From: Phycisphaerales bacterium
GTDB lineage: Bacteria; Planctomycetota; Phycisphaerae; Tepidisphaerales; Tepidisphaeraceae
Reading direction: 5' to 3'
DNA: 62,125 nt
NCBI GenBank assembly: GCA_028291615.1
Contig: JAQGHM010000311.1
Coordinates: forward strand, 1-62,125
Position numbers and translations under genes: made by a program
In this document: positions 59,874 through 62,125 of the stretch, piece by piece
How the letters are laid out: the number at the start of each line of letters is the position of its first letter
How positions within the stretch are numbered: position 1 is the stretch's first letter
The notes under the pieces: generated by a model
Database searches by the model: none
Told to the model about the DNA's origin: nothing
The model's input: the letters and a program-made list of their open reading frames with translations, nothing else

Positions 59874-61256
59874 CTACCTCGCAGTCGTCGGCGTTGATCC
59901 GGGCGAAGCGGTTCCGCCGCCGGCCGGCTTCATACCGTTTGAGGGCGCGGGGCCGAACACGGGTGAGTCGATGCCGCTGTCCGGCTTGGCAGGATCCTTC
60001 ACCACAGCCTTGCCCTTGAGCGGGCCGGTCGGCGTTCCGGCGGTCGCGGCGGCGGTACCGTCGTCACCCGAGCCGGGGTTGATGTACGGCGACATGTCCT
60101 TCGCCGGCGCCTGGCCGCCGTTGGTGATCGTGTTGCGGTCGGGCTTGGGAGCCGTCGAGCCATCGCCTTGGCGCACCGGCTGGGAGATCAGGCTGGTCCC
60201 GAGATCGTGCAATGTCGGCGTCAGATTCAGGAAGCGCCCGAAGAACGCCATCGCCTGGTTAATCACCTTTTGCTGCTGCGGCTCGAGCACGACATCGCCG
60301 TTGGGGTCCGGGCTTTCCTTGGGCATGTTGGGGTTCTTGCTGCCCGACTGGAAGATGGCCTTGAACCCGTTCAAGAGGTCCTTCGAATCGCCGGTCACCT
60401 TCTCGACGTAGTCCGGCGCGCCCAAGATCGTCGTCCACGGCCCCGGGGGGCCAAACTTCTCGAACACTACGTCCTTAGCGTAGTCGAGGATTTTCGCCCC
60501 CAGGGACTTGGCGGTGTCGGTGGCCGATGGCGCTGCAGCCGGCGGCGTGGTGGTGGTCGCTGGCGCTGGTGTGCCGCTGTCTTTGGCTTCTCGGGCCTTG
60601 ATCGCCGCCGCTACTTCCGCGTCGGTCGGATTAATGCCGAGCCCACCTGAGACGTCATCCGCGTAACGCGGATCGATTCCGCCCGGCGACTGGCCTGGCG
60701 CTTTTCCGACTCCGGTCTGCGCCTGCATGTCCGCCATCACCAGGCTCAGGAAGTCGGGCCTGGCCGACGGATCTGTCCCGCTGCCGACGTTACCCATCTG
60801 ATCAAGCGACTTGCCATATTGCGCGAGCAGTGACTGCATCGCGCTGTTCGCCAGCAGGCCGGTCAGCGCGGATCGAAATGCATTGGCGCCCGCCACGTCC
60901 GCGGCACTGGGCCGGTCGAAGGGATTCTGCGAGAGCGTAAGTCCGCCCGGCAGCGTCGTCGTTTTGCCGCTACCGACCGGCGACTTCCCAAGCGAGTTCG
61001 GGTCAATCGCTCCCTGCACTGCGCCGGCCAGGGTCGCCGTGGCGCCCGGCTTCAACACCGTACCGCGGCTGGGCGCCGGCGTCGTGACGATGCTCTTCGG
61101 CGCACTCACCGTCGTCGCTTTTGTCGTAGCGGTCGTTGCGGTCGCGGTGCTTACCACGTGAAGCGACGCGATGATCGGCGGCTTGGGCAAGGTCAGCACG
61201 GTGCTGGGAACGGTTACGGAAAACATCTGACGCGTTTCAAGATTCTCGAAAAACAT
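59874..61256 (-). CDS. LExLExRxxxS-motif protein, Pro/Thr/Gly-rich
   Basis: The 460-residue protein begins MFFENLETRQMFSV, a variant of the planctomycete N-terminal motif seen in surface and secreted proteins. The body is low in complexity with many Pro, Thr, Ala and Gly (for example TTTPPAAAPSATDT) and one more ordered central region (ALTGLLANSAMQSLLAQYGKSLDQMG). No catalytic motif was found. It may be a surface or matrix protein. The ATG at 61256 is chosen because the motif should be at the N-terminus. GAGGAT lies a few bases upstream. Confidence 0.75.
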   Translation of the reverse strand: MFFENLETRQMFSVTVPSTVLTLPKPPIIASLHVVSTATATTATTKATTVSAPKSIVTTPAPSRGTVLKPGATATLAGAVQGAIDPNSLGKSPVGSGKTTTLPGGLTLSQNPFDRPSAADVAGANAFRSALTGLLANSAMQSLLAQYGKSLDQMGNVGSGTDPSARPDFLSLVMADMQAQTGVGKAPGQSPGGIDPRYADDVSGGLGINPTDAEVAAAIKAREAKDSGTPAPATTTTPPAAAPSATDTAKSLGAKILDYAKDVVFEKFGPPGPWTTILGAPDYVEKVTGDSKDLLNGFKAIFQSGSKNPNMPKESPDPNGDVVLEPQQQKVINQAMAFFGRFLNLTPTLHDLGTSLISQPVRQGDGSTAPKPDRNTITNGGQAPAKDMSPYINPGSGDDGTAAATAGTPTGPLKGKAVVKDPAKPDSGIDSPVFGPAPSNGMKPAGGGTASPGSTPTTAR

Positions 61257-61557
61257 GGGATCCTCGAATTTGAATTTGAAGGGTGTCGTGCGAAGGCAAC
61301 GCTTCGCACAGCGGAACGAGGTAGGAATAACCCGTATGGCGAGCAATATTCGCCGCTGGCGCCTGTCGCGGCTGGGTGTCGTCAAGGGGTTGTCAGTACC
61401 GTTCCACGCCAGATCAAACCCGAGTCCGAACCGCTGGATTCCCCAATTCGCGCACCGCCCTGAATGGGGCAGGAGTAACAAACGGCGTTGCTGCTGACAA
61501 AACTAGCTACGCACACCGTGAACCACTACCATGCGTGAAACCCTATTCAGGAGGCAT
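61257..61557. other. Divergent intergenic region of two LExLExRxxxS genes
   Basis: About 300 bases separate two divergent starts. The open frames here are shadows with no ribosome site. It presumably holds both promoters, but no clear -35/-10 pair was picked out by eye. Confidence 0.5.
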
Positions 61558-62049
61558 ATGTTTGAATCGTTGGAGGAGAGACGGCTGTTGAGCGGCGCGA
61601 CGCAGCAACCCGCGGGCGTGGGCGCTCATTTTCAACCCAAGGCGCACGGCCCGGCGAAGATCGTGCAAACGGGCGCGACGCTAACCATCAATAACGCCCA
61701 TGACGTCGATATCATTGACGGCGCAACGGCGGGCCTGGTGGACGTTCACGACTTTGGCGGCAAGACCGACACGTCCTACGCGGGCATCACCACGTTGATC
61801 ATCAACGGCACGCAGAGCGGCGACATCATCGGCATCGGCAACGACATCCTGAAAGTCACGATCAACGGTGGCGGTGGCGGCGACTCGATCACCGTCGCCG
61901 ATAATGGGACCGGCTCAACCGTGGTGTACGCGGGCGCGGGAAACGATTCGATTCGGGTCAGCTCCACCCGCTTCAACGCCGGCACGAAAGTCTTCGGCGA
62001 AGCGGGCGACGATGTCTACAGCGGCCCCCCGGGCGTTTTCACGCAATGA
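61558..62049 (+). CDS. LExLExRxLLS-motif protein with RTX-like repeats
   Basis: The 163-residue protein begins MFESLEERRLLSG, a perfect planctomycete N-terminal motif. The body is a beta-helix-like chain of short repeats with Asn, Gly and Asp (DIIGIGNDILKV, GGGGGDSITVADNG, GAGNDSIRVSS, GEAGDDVYSG), typical of hemolysin-type calcium-binding proteins. It is short and may be a small surface protein. AGGAGG lies three bases before this ATG and decides it over an in-frame ATG nine codons upstream. Confidence 0.82.
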   Translation: MFESLEERRLLSGATQQPAGVGAHFQPKAHGPAKIVQTGATLTINNAHDVDIIDGATAGLVDVHDFGGKTDTSYAGITTLIINGTQSGDIIGIGNDILKVTINGGGGGDSITVADNGTGSTVVYAGAGNDSIRVSSTRFNAGTKVFGEAGDDVYSGPPGVFTQ

Positions 62050-62056
62050 AGACGCG

Positions 62057-62125
62057 TCAGCCTTGACGCCACTGCGTATCGTCGGCGTCGACCACCCACG
62101 AGGCCAGCCGCACCCAAAACGAGCA
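62057..62125 (-). CDS. Possible C-terminal end of a minus-strand gene
   Basis: The frame is open from the window edge to a TGA at 62057-62059, giving CSFWVRLASWVVDADDTQWRQG-like sequence (only the end visible, 22 residues). The convergent layout next to the gene at 61558 makes it plausible, but 22 codons prove nothing. Confidence 0.3.
   Translation of the reverse strand, partial: CSFWVRLASWVVDADDTQWRQG

Overview
The window reads as a chromosomal segment of a planctomycete, most likely class Phycisphaerae (Tepidisphaera/Humisphaera-like). The reasons are three proteins with the N-terminal planctomycete motif of the LExLExRxLLS type (17242, 59874, 61558), three loci with a C-terminal CPxCGYDLRxxPxRCPECG zinc ribbon (23431, 35278, 48616), a sulfatase, a DUF1080 protein and two DUF6797-type beta-propeller proteins, all in high-GC DNA. 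The taxon is an inference. No rRNA, tRNA, CRISPR array, transposase or phage gene was seen.

Layout. 1-3.8 kb: the 3' part of a secreted beta-propeller protein and small unknown genes. 3.8-7.2 kb: a UvrD-type helicase overlapped by a glycosyltransferase. 7.3-15.3 kb: a secreted esterase, a DUF1080 protein, a 16S rRNA m7G1405 methyltransferase homologue, and a response regulator / HEAT protein / histidine kinase operon. 15.4-20.4 kb: glucose-6-phosphate isomerase and a large surface metalloprotease-like protein with RTX repeats. 20.4-23.2 kb: both halves of an ABC transporter with a small opposite-strand gene between them. 23.4-27.3 kb: a zinc-ribbon gene broken by TGA, a sulfatase and an unknown protein. 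27.3-32.6 kb: an M20 hydrolase, an omega-aminotransferase, astA and astD, a partial arginine/ornithine succinyltransferase pathway. 32.6-44.7 kb: SEC-C protein, secreted acylphosphatase, MsbA-like exporter carrying a PDZ-like insertion, DegT aminotransferase, PilZ protein, MFS transporter, a tandem pair of HtrA-like proteins (one degenerate and rearranged) and an alpha/beta hydrolase. 44.8-51.3 kb: a full-length DUF6797 protein, GT2 glycosyltransferase and small proteins. 51.3-56.8 kb: a sigma-factor-like gene with an unknown partner, then a four-gene translationally coupled operon. 56.9-62.1 kb: a GH101/DUF5696-like protein, DoxX, and two LExLExRxLLS proteins.

The most unusual item is 53464-56815. 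It looks like an SbcCD (Rad50-Mre11) machine whose ATPase is split at the zinc hook. One gene carries the Walker A lobe and ends just after a CPTC hook, the next is the Mre11-like nuclease, then a 101-residue coiled coil, then a separate Walker B/signature lobe. All junctions overlap by 4-11 bases.

Across the window many start codons lie only 6-11 bases after a good -10 hexamer, suggesting widespread leaderless transcripts. Several families of short dispersed repeats sit between genes. Some have entered coding sequence in frame (helicase, nuclease, GT2), and two related repeats appear to have become signal-peptide codons. All calls come from reading the sequence; no database search was run.
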